Assembly: GCF_001522545.3 (NCBI RefSeq)
Contig: NC_031799.1
Coordinates: forward strand, 31,462,580-31,526,579
Direction of reading: 5' to 3'
Source: Parus major
Lineage: Eukaryota; Chordata; Aves; Passeriformes; Paridae
DNA length: 64,000 bases
Shown: piece by piece, positions 50,927 through 64,000 of the stretch
Layout: the number at the start of each line of letters is the position of its first letter
Position numbering within the stretch: position 1 is the stretch's first letter
Made by a program: the position numbers and the translations under genes
Notes under the pieces: generated by a model
What the model was told of the DNA's origin: nothing
Seen by the model: only the letters and a program-made list of their open reading frames with translations
Databases searched by the model: none

Positions 50927-53525
50927 GCAAACACAATCCCTAATATGCATTCTGAAACCCAGAAAATTAACAGATTCCACTACATATCTGAAATGTCCAT
51001 TTAAAATAAAACAAGGAATATCCTGATAGCAACATGCGGACCACTGTAAATGCTTACATGGAGCCAAAAGCACTGTAAATTATGCTATAGAGTGAAGAGA
51101 AAGTATTGTGGTATACAGAAGAACCAAGCAAGTCTCTCAGCAATCACAGACTCCCTCAGCTGTTCCTCAGTGATGACAATGTTTGAAATTAAATTGTTTA
51201 AACAATTTTGTGAAGGATGCAAGACTCTCATTGTTCTCTGGCAGACCAACTGAGCTTGGCTCAAGCATGATAATAACACAGAAAATTTTGTGTATTCAGT
51301 CCATACCCCTGCAACCTTTAAAAGAGGCAAATGGAAACTGAAGACTGTAAGCCGATGTCAGTTTTGACCACATTTTCCTCAACAGGAATTCATAAAATTC
51401 ACAGTAAACAGTTATTTTTTAATGCTCTTAAGCATTTTATCTCATACCTGTATGTCTTGCACTCCTCTCAGCAAGAAATGATAGTTGCCAAGTCATTAGA
51501 AATGCAACATAGTAATGTTATGTGATCAACTCCTAGAATTTTTTTCTCATATTTTTTTTCCTTTAGTGAACTACAGTAATTAATTCAATTTGGTAGAGCT
51601 AAACAAGCAAGGTTACCTATAACATGGTTGTCTCAAACCACATGAGTTTTAAGGAGGGGACTGCACCTTCAAAAGTCCATTAATCAAATCAAATTAGTAC
51701 ACAGGATTCACCATGGGCACATCACAGCAGTGTGAGCATGTTTAGACAATTACATTGTGGTACACTCATAGCAGCAAGGACATAGCAAACAGCAGCAGCA
51801 GTAGGCCAGAACATGCAGAAATACAGGGACTTACACTCATCCTTTCACTGATCTGAGGAAGTGAAAAACATTGAATTTATACAAAGGAGGCACTGTTGGT
51901 CCTGCATGACTTATGAACAACCTTTAACACAAGATGTAGTCAAATCAAGTGTAAAGCCAGGCTTCATTTTTCCTTAAGTGCAATTGTAGAAAATAACATA
52001 GGCAGACACAAGCAGGAATAGAATTAAGCTGTGTTTTCATAGAAACAGGACAGGTAAGGTTTGGAAAGAAGAAGTAAAAATCTGTGTGTGAGAATTTGGA
52101 GGGAGGATAAAGTAATAGCAAACTCCCTTTGCAATCAGTTTTTTTTTTTCTTTTCTATTTTTCAACCACAGCAGCAAGGACAGTGGCTGAAGAACAGCCA
52201 CCTATAGTATAACTGTCCATAAGTGAACACAGACTGGGCTGATGCCAGAACAGTAAAAGCAGCACTCACTTTTTATTTTTTAAGCACTTTGTATTGTACA
52301 GAGCCCTTTAGGAAGATTGATTTCCATAAAGCCTCATTTCTATCTCAAGATACTGATGATGCCATAAACCACAAGAGTTTCTCCACTCAAAATCCTGTAG
52401 TGGAATTTCAGATTCACCACAAAAAGCCCACGTATTAGCCAGGGCTTAAGGAATACAGGCATGTACTGCAAGCCATAGTGTTAGGTCAGCCACAGAATCA
52501 AAGAGCAATAAACTTAGACAAAAGTGTCTAGCTTTAAAGTAATTGCATATATATGCATATACACACATTTCAAGCATTCTACCTACATTTTCTAGACAAT
52601 TCTACATATTATTTAAAGTTTTTTGATCATCACAGCATCTTTACTGGCCAGGTAAAAGCTGCCTAGTCAAAGAATGTGAGGCAGAATTCCCTGAAGAAAT
52701 TATAATTTCTTTTGGTACTTTATGGATGCTTTTTGGTGTTTGTTTGTAGCGTATACAGGGGCTTTTGATAGTGTTCTTCCATCACTTTATTTATCTGGCT
52801 GGAATTTTGTTTTGTAACTTGACTGCTATTATACTTAGAGTAAAAAAAAAAGTCCTCCTCTCTTGTGCCATACACAGCCTTGAAACAAGACAAAAAATAA
52901 TTGACAAAAGAAGGAAGAGAGAAGGGGGCATGAGATACTATGCCATGTTTAAGATAAACTGAAGAGAAAACACAAGAGTCACAATTGACTTCATGTATTT
53001 TGAAATTAATTAGTGTTGGTATGATGTTATTGTAAGAATAACCAGTCTCATTTGGAGTACAAGCACAGAACTTGTGATACTTGAACAGACACCCCAGAAC
53101 TCGCCCTCTAATGACCCCTTCCTCTACACCCAATCAACATAAAAAAGCTGTTGTCTTAGTTTTCAAAAAATATACTTTTCAAAGCTGGTGATGAAGCCTC
53201 GGTGACGCACAGCTCAGCATTAGTAGGGAAGTGTCCCCTGAACCTCAGGTGTAGCTGCTTGTCAGGAATGCAGATGCTAGTGACATCTGCCTCACTAGGG
53301 ACTGAGCGCTCCACTGATTCAATAAGGCTACACAAGTGCAACAGGCCTTGATGTCAGTTACATGGTTTTACATACCTACCATGTCAGTGGTTCTCAGCCT
53401 CCCTGGGAATTTATTCAGATATAAGTGTATTCAGCCCATAACAATGTCTTCTACCTGCCAAAGAGCTAGAAATATTCCCACCTTTTATGAATCTACAGTG
53501 CATGACTGCTTGTATTTTATATGTT

Positions 53526-53674
53526 GGGAGGGGGAGCGAGAGAAAGAAAGACAGAGAGAAGAGAGAAAAAGAAGAAAAAAAAGAAGGGGAAAGGATGGAG
53601 AGAAAGAAGGGAAGAAGCAAAAGAAAACCAGCCAGAATTAGAGTGAAAAGGAGAGAAAGAGAAGAGGGAGAGGA
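53526..53674 (+). repeat. Long polypurine tract (GA/GAAA/GGGA)
   Basis: Almost pure purine over ~95 bp (53,526-53,618), then interrupted to 53,674. Overlapping charged (plus) and Ser/Leu-rich (minus) frames are composition artefacts. Confidence 0.9.
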
Positions 53675-53907
53675 CACTTTTCTAGACTTGCTTTTCCATC
53701 CATCTCCATCAACTTCTCAAAAAATAAATCCACTTACATACATAACAACATTTGTCCAAACACTGTTTCAAAAATGCTGGAAGCATAGAAAACTGTGCTT
53801 AACCCATACACTTTTTTCTTTTGTTTAAAAGAGAGAATACTAAAAATTTCAAATTTCAAAAATTCGTATTTCTTGTACATTATGTAAGCATCCAGTGCAA
53901 CTACTTG

Positions 53908-53956
53908 CTGATGTAAAACTGCACAAATGATGTGCACTGATGTAAAACTGCACACA
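53908..53956 (+). repeat. 18-bp tandem duplication, period 29
   Basis: CTGATGTAAAACTGCACA occurs at 53,908 and again at 53,937, giving just under two copies of a 29-bp unit. Confidence 0.9.
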
Positions 53957-56900
53957 GTTGCTTATACAACTGCGACCCAAATCAATTAATTTTTAACCAC
54001 AGACATAAAATACAGACATCAGTTAGCAAAGACATGATTTCTGGGATCAGATTAGATTTCTGTACATTTTGCATAGAGTGGCTGGGTATCAACAGAAAAC
54101 ATGCTAATGGCATTAGTGGCCATTAGCATACTCAATATTCACTGATAAATTAATACATAGAGTTTTCACTGTGCTGCAGTCTCTTCTTTTCTGCAGGTTT
54201 AATTCTGATTGTATTATTGGTAACAAAGACTATCTAAAAGTGTAAAACTAGATACTAAAAGTGTATTATTATGAGATGTTCTATTTTTTTTCTTAAAATC
54301 ATTATATATCTATGATGCATGATAAAATTAATTTGGAATAATCTTATTTAGCCAAAAATATACCTTTTGTCATTAACACTCCATCCAGATGCCCAAACCT
54401 TATCAGATACTGATACAATGAGGCATTCAAGCATACTGACTTTGCTGTTATTATTCACAATAGGGAGAGCAGAAAAAAATAAGGCCTACTTTCAAGCAAT
54501 AGCTGTAAAGCAGTCCTCACCCAGGCAGTCACCTCAATAATTAAGAAACAATGCAACTTTTTGCAAATATTTCACAAAAAAACTCCCACAAAATGTACAG
54601 TATTGATACAGATAACTTGGGAGTAGTGTAGGAATCTGGAATGCTTAGCAATACAATAGGAATGAGGTATTGTGGTACTGGCTCATTTCATGCATGCACA
54701 CCAAGACTTAAGTGTGGAAATACACTGGCGACCATAAATCCTTATCATTAGAAAGATTATGTGGCAAGTGACACAGCAGTTAAAAATTCAACACTTCAAA
54801 AATACAAGAGCAGGAAAGTAACAATCTACTGTCAAAACGATTTGGCATGAATGAGTTTTGTCTGGTTTTTATGGGTTTTACTGACCATAGTTTTGATGGG
54901 ATAGATGCTTTTCTTATCATTCACTCGTGACTGCATCTAGCATATGTAAAGCCAATGACAGCATGAGAGTTACAAGCACGCAGAGAAGGGAGGCAGCTGG
55001 AGCTCTCCTTTCTATCAACTCTACATGGAAGGAGTTAGGGAGGTCTGAGAGTCATTCAAAGACATACTCATGTTAGAAATCTAAAATGGCAAACATGTTC
55101 TTTGAAAGCACATCTAAAGTTTAAAAACACACATTTTGTATGACAACTAGGCAGTGGAAACCCATTTCATATATGCCTACAGAGTAAACCGACCCCTTTC
55201 CCCTTCTCTCCATAGGTGAAATCCCATTGAAAGTGTGAACCTTGATATCCATTATTTCAGTGCTGCACATTCGTGTTCCACAAGCATTACTTGCATTTTG
55301 TATGCACATCAACAGAAAATAAGAACACTATTGCATTCATATGCTTTTTGATAATTCCTCCAACTTTTTTTCTTTAATGAATTTTTTTTTCCTTTGCAAG
55401 CCCTAGGTCAGTTCTAGATCTCCTGAACCAATATATTAATGAAAAGGTTTGTCCCATAAAGATGATAAAAGTGATACCAGTTATAAATATTACCCATGCT
55501 TGGTATATTTCAGTTGCCTTGATGTTTAATTTTTGATAGGTAGAATTATGGCATGTAGTGGGCATGCAGTGGGTGGGCAGAAAATAATTTTATTCTCACT
55601 TTCACTTTAATAATCAAAAATTGGCTGATAAAGAAATTGCAGAAATATGAAGTGTGTAGTACTTTGCAGAATTTTACAACCTATTATTTGTCAGGATGTA
55701 TTGTTTTATCAGGTATTTTTTCTAACAACCTCAATTTTGTATTAAATAGTAAGTAGTTACAAAACTTCAAAATAAATTCTTGTAATTTAGCTGAACTGGA
55801 TAAAATTCCCTTCCCTAGCAACTATTTTTTTTTTTTTTAAATAACTTACTTGTTAAGCATTTTATTTCTTTTGGTTTAAATAAATAAGCAGAATATGATT
55901 TCTTCACAAGAAGGAAAAGGAGAATTCAAGTACCATGTTAAAGACTGAATATTTGATTTAAAGTGATGGGTTTTGTCTTTTTTCCTACATTTTAATTGTT
56001 AGATGAATGCAAATGGATAAAAAGTTTCAAATAATCAAAACGTATGTGACTTAAGCCATAGCTGAACCATACTCTGTTTCCATGAATATTTCTGAGGCAA
56101 ACCATTACAATTGTATTCACTGAGGCCATCCATGTGAGTAAATGCACCCCGGGTTGGGCCTTTCAGATCCTTGTTTTTGTTTCTTCTGCTATCTTCCTGA
56201 ATGTGAATTTCACCAAATATGGCTAAATGAACTTATTTCCTTCCAGTGGATAAAGCAAGTTAATGAAAATGCCTAAACCTGATATTGGTAGATTGGTCTC
56301 CCTACAACAGTTGCTTTTCACTGTAACTAGGATTCATTTCAAGTATCTATTTTTTCCTAGTAATATACTATTTGTGATGCAAAAGAAATAAAACACTCTA
56401 CAAACCCAGTAAGTGAAACTAAAATTGGTATCAAATGGAATCAGTCATTTATGTGGCAAATGATTTATAGATATATTAGGGAGATATCCAGGATATAGTT
56501 CTCTGTGCAGACATAAAACAGAATTTTATTTAGTACAGCCTCTTTCAAACAAGCTGTATCCTAAAATGCTGCACAGACTTATATTTTAGTGTTACACTGA
56601 AATTGTAAATAACAGCAGAGGGAGAAATTAAGAGGCACAGGTAAAAGGAGTGTTTTCAACTGAGACCTGAAAAGAAACAGAGATGCCAACAAAGCATAGA
56701 CTATATCTAATAGTAAAAGCTAGAGAAGAAGAGGTTGTATGAGCCATGACAAGCAGCCTGTGGTGGGAGATAGAGGAAATCATTCGCTGTTGAGCTGAGC
56801 CAGCAGAGAAAGGTCTAGGAACACAGTGGTCAAATTTTCCCAGCACACATAAAGATTTACAGTCTCCACTGAAGTAGACAAGGCATACATGTGAGCATTC

Positions 56901-57569
56901 AAGGCCAGAATTTGACTGGCTCCTCTGAATTTGGCTTATTCTCTGGTACAGATTGTAAACAATTCTGTCATCTTCACAGGATTTCAAAATATTTTTCCAG
57001 TGTAGCTGGATCTAAAAACTGAGTTTTGTGGATAAGCCTGACTGAACAAAAGCATGTTTTACTGTTGTTTTGGATTTGTTTGGTTTGGGTTGGTTTTCAT
57101 TATGAATAACCATCTAGTCTATGGTATATTCTGAAGGGAATGCTAAATGGATAAAAAGGGAAGGGCAGTCAATATGATTGCAATTTTTCTATGCACATGT
57201 AATAACATAAAAGCAATGATACATGCTGGATCAGGTTGGCAGAAAAATCATTTAATAAATGTGACTGAAAAAGTCCATGCCCTCAAGTTCAAATCCTGTA
57301 AAAGCTAATTTTTCAGGTACAGTCAGTGAAAGAATCACTCTGTCTCACAAAACTGTCATGGATTCTCACTAAAACCACCTAAATCAGGCAACAAGTAGAA
57401 ATTAAAGTTCTTAAATTAAATGGAAGCTAAGAGAGGCTTAATTAAGTAGATACGGAGAAAGCTTTCCTAGGTTTAGGGATTTTTTATTATGAGGCTTAAT
57501 ACCACACCCTCCTTAGGTCATAGGCAGCAATGCTTTTGAAAGAAATTTCCAGTTATTTCAAGGCTCACA

Positions 57570-57800
57570 ATATGTTGCTATGGTGCATGCTGCCGAAGAG
57601 AATAAGCTAATGGGCTCTCTCTTTAATGTGATTAGAGCTATTATTGACATAATGCCAGAAGACGCAAAACCATTAGCATTACACTACAGCTCACTTCAGT
57701 CACTACTCAGATTTAGCATTTGATCCACAATTTTAATTTTGCTCTGCTCTATTCAGGGCTGCATTACACAAAATGCATAATTAAAAGCTGATGTGATTCT
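57570..57800. promoter_or_regulatory. Candidate conserved noncoding element, upstream BNC2 intron
   Basis: Unique block with TTAATGTGATTAGAGC, CTATTATTGACATAATG, CCATTAGCATTACAC and GCATAATTAAAAGC. No repeat or coding explanation was seen. Confidence 0.3.
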
Positions 57801-60202
57801 CTCTACTTCTCAAATTAAAAACATAGCAAACATTTGTAGTTCTAATCCACTAGAAATTAATAAACCAAACATTGTCTTTTATCCTCGTTCCTCAGTGCAA
57901 CTCAGGATTCATGGTGGGAATATTTTACAATGCAACAGAAAACTACACTGAGAGTCACTGCTCAAAAGGAAAGAACAGTGTCCAAAGCCTGTACTGTATT
58001 GCTGTGAGAACCTGAAGGACAGCATGGTGCTGACAGCCTCACGATTCCTGAAGTTATACTAGGAGATGTTTCTCAATGACATATTGCTATAAAGTCTTAC
58101 CACTTTTCATTTGTTACCTTTCTGTAGTCACTAAAGAAGAGTAAAGTTATGGGTGGTTTTGATTTTGAAAAATCACACAACTTTTGAATTCAGAGCTTGC
58201 AAACTAAGTACAGTAGTGCTCTTCCTAGGTAAATTTGCTACTTAGTCCATGCTGCAGATCAGCCCAATCATCATAGTGCACAATTTCTCCTAAACACACA
58301 GATAGGTCTTCTAACAAGATTTAAAGCACTCACACTCTACTGTCTGCCTGTGTTTCCAAATTCAGCATCAAACTGTGACGCTAGAAATAATGCAGGACTA
58401 CTAACTGGTTAGGAAGCTAGAAGTTATCATTCCAGTTTAATAGCAATGTATGCCAAGTGAAATTGCATTCACATTTTTCTAGCTCTCATTTCTTCCCCAG
58501 ATCTTTCCATGAACAGTAGACATGAGTGCAGCTTTTTTACTATAAAGTTAAATGTTGATAGTGCAGGTGGCAGTAGAAAAATATCTAATTAAACAATTTC
58601 ATTCTGCTTGTGGAAGAAAATATCAAGCCCAGAAAATGCTAACTGCATTTAATTTTTTTAAAAATCATTGAATGGTGTAAAAAAGATTCAGTAAGAACAC
58701 AGTTCAGGCATAACAATATATTTAAAATGTTCTGATAATAAGTTTCAGTATTCGCTCAAATGTTTACTTATATGATATAGTACAAAGAGGGTGAATCCTA
58801 AAGCTTTGGATTAAAATTACAGATTCAAATGTACACATCTATATGTTATAGAGACAGGTATCAGGAGTACAAACATATACTGGCACCTGGATTTAATATA
58901 AACTGTAAAATACATATTTTAATAGCAACTAATTATGAATTCAAAGTCAAATATAAAACAATATATTTTAATATATTTAATTTATATCTTCACTGTTAAG
59001 AATTGTCTTAGTACTTATCACTGCTCAGTTCCTTAAGCAATCCAACTTCCTATGGCATAACTGTCATTTTAAAGACATCTTAAAACCTTTATATTACATA
59101 ACTGGACTATTTTGTAACTAAGCAAAATCAGAAGACTTAATCTTCTTTTAAAATTTGAGATCTCTTGAACAATTAGATGTTTTGCTGCAGCTTATCTGTC
59201 ATATTTTGGCAACGGGAGTCTGTGTAGACACTGACCAAATACTGACTAAAGCTATATATCATCTTGAAAATCTGCTATCTTATATATTAGAAATAAAGGT
59301 AACTTCACCTCACCCTCATAATCATCACAGCTGTAGAGTTCATGATTCTTCTTAGGTTTTTTATTTTCTGCTGCTGTTGAACTCAAAATTTCTTAACTGA
59401 AATTACTATCTAGCAGGTAAATACACTTGCTGTTATTATGCAAGCCTGATGAATTGTTTGGAGTTGTTTCCTAGATGGGGCTTTTGTGTGTAAATACTAC
59501 TGAAAACACTGGCAAATCATAGGTAAAGTTAATATGCAATATTTTTTTTTTGTGTGTGTGAAAAATATCTAACAAGACAGTTCAAAAAGATATTAGGATG
59601 CTAAGGGAAGCAAACATTGAAGATACAGTTTATCAGTATTCATATACAGTTAGCACTTAGATCTCTTGGAAGGGTTCTTGAGCCATAGCTATATGCTTTG
59701 CTAAAGTAATGGCATGCAAAAAATATTATGAAATATAAGAAGTGAAATCTGATATTAATGAAGCCAGTGGAAGCAACTTCATACCCTCAGATTTACCCTG
59801 GATTGACACAGGATAACAAACCTGAACCTGTGCCCTTCCAGAGTCCAGGTCCAAATGCACACTTTTCTACATAAACATAAACCACGAATACCCTTTTCTC
59901 CTGCCTAAGTGATATTCTGCTTTTTGTCCTGAGCAAACTACTAGAGAGCATATGTGGCAATTTTGCATGGGTTAAAGTAGGTAGAATTAGTCCTTCTGGG
60001 CCCCTTCCAGGAAGGGTTCAGCATCAAGTACACTAAGCTCTGATTGAAATAATTTTGTTTTCATCTGCTATTGGGTCACCAAACACTGAGCTTAAAAGTT
60101 TTAGTTTTCAGATGCTGTGCACAAGGGCCAGGAGACTTTCTATACTAAATCACATTTTATTTAATAACCTTCAAATAAAAGGTCTCCATATTATTACACT
60201 TT

Positions 60203-60243
60203 ATTTTCACTTGATTATGAGACTAAAATTTTCACTTGATTAT
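60203..60243 (+). repeat. Short tandem duplication, period about 25
   Basis: TTTTCACTTGATTAT occurs twice, separated by about 10 bp, in AT-rich intron sequence. Confidence 0.8.
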
Positions 60244-61249
60244 AAAATGAGACTTTTCTGTGTCTTAATCATAAAAAATCAAATCTGATTAGATTCAGAT
60301 CCTTATTATTCAAAACCACTCAAATTTCTGATTTTTTTCAGCTCACGCATTCTGGGGAAAAAAATTACTATTTTCAAATTACTACATTTTATTTTTGTTT
60401 TCAAATTATGAGGGACTGCCATAGGATTCATATTGCAATTTTGATTGCAGTCTTCCATATGTAGAGATTGCTGGGCTTTGTAAGTATAAAAATCTTCTGA
60501 TGTTTGAAATCATTATTGAAAACTCAAAATAAAGTAATTTCCTCTACAAGGACACATGGTGGCAAATCCTCATATGCTCCTTGTCCAAGTCCTAGTGATA
60601 TTTGTGTGCAAATAATGAGCACAAGGATGTATGCCAAATGTATTTACTCTTTCTGTGATAACAATCTTTACCATCATTACAGTCCATTTCCTTACCAGTA
60701 TTGAATTAATGGGTTTGGATAAATCTACTGCCAAATGTATCACACAAAACCAATTAGGAATTCTTAAAGGATCAAAAGCATCCTCTGGTCCCAGTGAGTC
60801 TGTATCCACTGGCTGACAATATGGCTAGTAAACATTTTAAAAGTAAAGCAATGGAAAGCAAGGCAATGACAGAGAAAAATGACTGTGATCTCTGGAATGA
60901 AATACCATCATCAGTTTGGCAAACGGAGAGATTTATTTCAAAATCATGTTCTATCTGACTCACAACATGCCTAGTCTTCTTGATTAGCCCCTCTCAGTGA
61001 ACCAGATTACCTTAAATCAGGTCCAGTCTAGACCACACTTCGTGTGTGAAGGAGATGAAGGTATGTGTGGAGAGAGCTGCTGTACCTGAGCTTTGGGCAC
61101 ATCCATATCTACTGGTACAGGAAAGGCAAAGAAAAAGTCATCCAGCTCTTCCCTGACAAAAATAATGTCTGAATATCTTGAGATTTCATACACGCAAAAA
61201 AAAAAAAAAAAGACCTATCACATTGGCAAAGTGAATGGCAATGCAGATA

Positions 61250-61450
61250 AATAATAGATTAATTAACAAGAGATAAGTACAATTCAATAGTGTAATACTC
61301 TTCCTAAGCTGCATTCCCAGTTATCTATGAACCGCAGTGGACTAATTGAATCCTATAAGTGTCTCATTAGATAAGGTATAAATATTATAGCAATACTGCA
61401 ATTTATAAACTTTATAATTCCTCATTCCTTATTTTTGATTCCACTGCTGT
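61250..61450. promoter_or_regulatory. Weak candidate conserved noncoding element
   Basis: Contains GATTAATTAACAAG, GGACTAATTGAATCC and CTCATTAGATAAGG in unique sequence. It is AT-rich enough for these to be chance. Confidence 0.2.
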
Positions 61451-63370
61451 ACTTTACTTACTTCACACTTCCTCAGCTATGTTCTGGCCACTTGTTCCCT
61501 ATTCTCCCCAGAAGAATGACTGAGCACACCTTTCTACACAAAATGTACCTGGTATGAGATGCTCTTCTCAAAGTTGCCAAGATAGCACGGAGATGTGCCA
61601 AAACCAATAAAAGCTGTGCACTCATTCATAAAATGGAGGGTCAACAGAGTGCCCAACTGCATTATGGGTTGCTTCCACCCAACATCGATCTCCTTAAAGA
61701 GATTGCTTGCATTTTGTTTAAAACAATAAAATTCTGCAAGCCATGGGGACTGCTGAGGCTGAGGTACATCTCACTTGCAGACATGTAAATGTGAGTTGTT
61801 ACTGCTTCACAGCAGCACAAAGAGGAAAGAAGTAAGACTAGAAACAGGTGGAAAACAAAAAGGAAAATACCTAAACTTAGAACACTCAGGCAGAAAGTTT
61901 AAATTGTGACCTTTTTCATGGGTGGTTTATTACTTAATTTCTCTTTTTATCGTTCAGTAAGCACAGAATTTTCTGCCTAAAAACATCCTTTAATGCAAAT
62001 TATAAGATGAAAGAACTGTTAGCTGTAGTAAGTGCAGATCATCTCCTGTACAGGTGATTTTTAGCAGAGGAAGCACAAGACCTAAATTAGCGGTGGACTG
62101 CACAAGAACACATTTTAAGTATACAAGCATGGTTTTGTACCACCAAGATGATAACATTATGTATTAAAATAAATCTGCTTTTGCAATAAGAAAAGAAAGC
62201 TTGTCACTTAGTGTAAGGGAGAAGAAATATCATTCCCAGACTATTGACAGCCATCAGCTGAGCTAAGCAGAATGAGCTGAGAGTATAGATGAAGACACAG
62301 GTTAGATTCATTCCACTACAGGGAACATAAAAGGACGATACTCCACAATTAGTAATGTGTGTGCGCAAGTTTATACATCTTTATATACTAGAAGAAGAAC
62401 TTAATATAATTCAAGAAGTGTGGCAGATTTTCAACTCTCCTGCCAGCCTGTCTGCAAAGTTAAGGCTGTGTAATGAATTGTTTTTTGTTTAGAAAAACAT
62501 TAAAGGGAAATTAGTCATGGTGTTTGGTGATGACAATAGGGAATTAAAAAAACCCCACTTTTCTCATCTGGCCTAAGAGTATTTATCCATTGTAAGTTTC
62601 CAGAATCCAAGTCACAACGTGTATATGGATGTTTGGTGTCAGTGCAAGTTAGCAGTAAGGGAAAGTTCAAACTAACTAGAGGCAAACTGATTGGAATCAG
62701 ACTCTGGGTAAGACCCTGTATCATCTGTGCTGTGCTCAACAGAAATCAATGCCATGGCAATACAAGAATCAGCAACCTGTCTGACAAGAATGAGACCCAA
62801 AGTGTGGGTGGGTACCAAGTGTGGCACACTCAGCCTTACTGAAAATTTTTCTAGCATGACTTGCAGTATCCACTGCTGTGCCTCAGCTCTGAGGTTCTAC
62901 TGTCAAAATATGTTGCCAGTCAGAATCAATTATGCCTGACCACTGGATCATGCTTATGAACACACAAAAAATAAACCAAAACACCCCTAGCTGTAAAGAT
63001 CATCTTTGTAGGTGTACCACTGGTTCTCTATTGAGAAAAATTAAACCCCCATAGCTTTATAATAAGACAGTAAAAAATCAAAGTCAGCATGCAAAGAAAA
63101 GAAAGTCCAGCACTAAGCTGTTATCAGAGTATATTTTGTTAAAGGTTATGTTAGTTTATGCTAGTAGCATACTAGCAAGTACACAAAATAGCAAGTCTGC
63201 GTTCTACTTTTGTACAAAACTGTCCTTTCAAGATAATCTCCAACAAAATCAACAAAAATAGACACAAATTAACAATTAACTGTCATTATAAAATGAGAAA
63301 AAAGGCCAAAATTCAAATCTCCATAATAGTCAATGAAGACTGCAATATCTGTTTACTTACAATATTAATT

Positions 63371-63698
63371 TCACAGAATCACAGAATTGTTAGGGTTGGA
63401 AGAAACCTTTGGAGATCATCTAGTCCAATCTGTTGCCACAGGAAACTGTCCAAGTAGGTTTTGAATGTCTCCCAAGAGGAAGATTCCATGATCTTCCAGG
63501 GCTGCCTGTCCAAGTGCTCTGCCACTCTTAGTGTAAAGAAATTCTGCCTCATGTTGAGATGAAACGTCTTGTGTTTTAGTTTAGGGCTGTTACTCCACAT
63601 TCTGGTTTTGGGCACCACTGAAAAGAGTCTGTCACCATCCTCCTGACACCCACCTTTGGGATGTTTCTGTGCATTGATGAGATCCCCTCTCAGTCTTC
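63371..63698 (-). mobile_element. CR1 LINE 3' end, minus strand, running into a gap
   Basis: The plus strand starts TCACAGAATCACAGAATTG, the reverse complement of the CR1 terminal repeat, and continues with the standard inverted CR1 3' region (GGTTGGAAGAAACCTTTGGAGATCATC and the segment ending GATCCCCTCTCAGTCTTC). At least 328 bp are present, and the 5' part is hidden by the terminal run of N. It lies in the same orientation as BNC2 transcription. Confidence 0.92.
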
Positions 63699-64000
63699 NN
63701 NNNNNNNNNNNNNNNNNNNNNNNNNNNNNNNNNNNNNNNNNNNNNNNNNNNNNNNNNNNNNNNNNNNNNNNNNNNNNNNNNNNNNNNNNNNNNNNNNNNN
63801 NNNNNNNNNNNNNNNNNNNNNNNNNNNNNNNNNNNNNNNNNNNNNNNNNNNNNNNNNNNNNNNNNNNNNNNNNNNNNNNNNNNNNNNNNNNNNNNNNNNN
63901 NNNNNNNNNNNNNNNNNNNNNNNNNNNNNNNNNNNNNNNNNNNNNNNNNNNNNNNNNNNNNNNNNNNNNNNNNNNNNNNNNNNNNNNNNNNNNNNNNNNN
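63699..64000. other. Assembly gap (302 N to window end)
   Basis: The run of N starts inside a CR1 copy and continues to the window edge, so the repeat probably caused the break. Confidence 0.99.

Larger units (their letters stand above)
36192..63698 (-). other. BNC2: BNC2 upstream intron (partial)
   Basis: All sequence upstream of the penultimate exon reads as intron. The preceding basonuclin coding block, expected to end just before Asp-Ala-Ala-Gly-Lys, does not appear in any minus-strand frame here, so that exon lies beyond the window. The interval carries the three recognisable transposon remnants, several microsatellites and candidate conserved blocks. I saw no other gene. Confidence 0.85.

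Noticed and set aside
53336..53828. Charged Lys/Glu/Arg-rich plus-strand ORFs and Ser/Leu-rich minus-strand ORF
   Set aside because: Composition artefacts of the polypurine tract.
36192..63698. The preceding BNC2 coding exon
   Set aside because: I looked for the expected basonuclin block ahead of Asp-Ala-Ala-Gly-Lys in minus-strand frames and did not find it; the intron extends beyond the window.

Overview
This window is vertebrate nuclear DNA, almost certainly from a bird. Intron-split zinc-finger exons sit in tens of kilobases of AT-rich noncoding DNA. The recognisable interspersed repeats are CR1 LINE copies with the CR1-type 3' end and an LTR remnant of a type familiar from birds. Nothing suggests bacterial or phage sequence: no operons, CRISPR arrays or RNA genes were seen.

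I can support only one protein-coding gene: the 3' part of BNC2 (basonuclin 2) on the minus strand. Reading with transcription, from high to low coordinates: 63,698-36,192 is intron; 36,191-34,225 is the large penultimate coding exon (655 codons plus 2 nt); 34,224-13,486 is the last intron (20.7 kb); and 13,485-12,825 is the last coding segment, ending in TAG. A very long 3' UTR follows, perhaps down to about position 1,757. The two exons join in frame (phase 2) to give the C-terminal ~875 residues, with all three basonuclin C2H2 finger pairs, a basic nuclear-localisation-type stretch and acidic/serine-rich regions. The N-terminal exons lie beyond the window.

The remainder is noncoding. It holds a degraded CR1 copy on the plus strand (48.76-49.98 kb), a second CR1 3' end on the minus strand running into a terminal gap (63.37 kb onward), a solo-LTR-like remnant on the minus strand (43.09-43.62 kb), many microsatellites and purine tracts, and three runs of N (7,558-8,072; 12,605-12,744; 63,699-64,000). 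Several unique intronic blocks rich in homeodomain/SOX/POU-like words look like conserved regulatory elements, but that is a judgement by eye and needs alignment.

I found no convincing new biological system. The best leads are the intron that cuts zinc finger 4 between its cysteines and histidines (with a non-consensus donor and an in-frame stop just inside the intron), the ~11 kb 3' UTR with an internal A-rich tract, a compact two-stem hairpin at 46.56-46.60 kb, and the candidate enhancer blocks.
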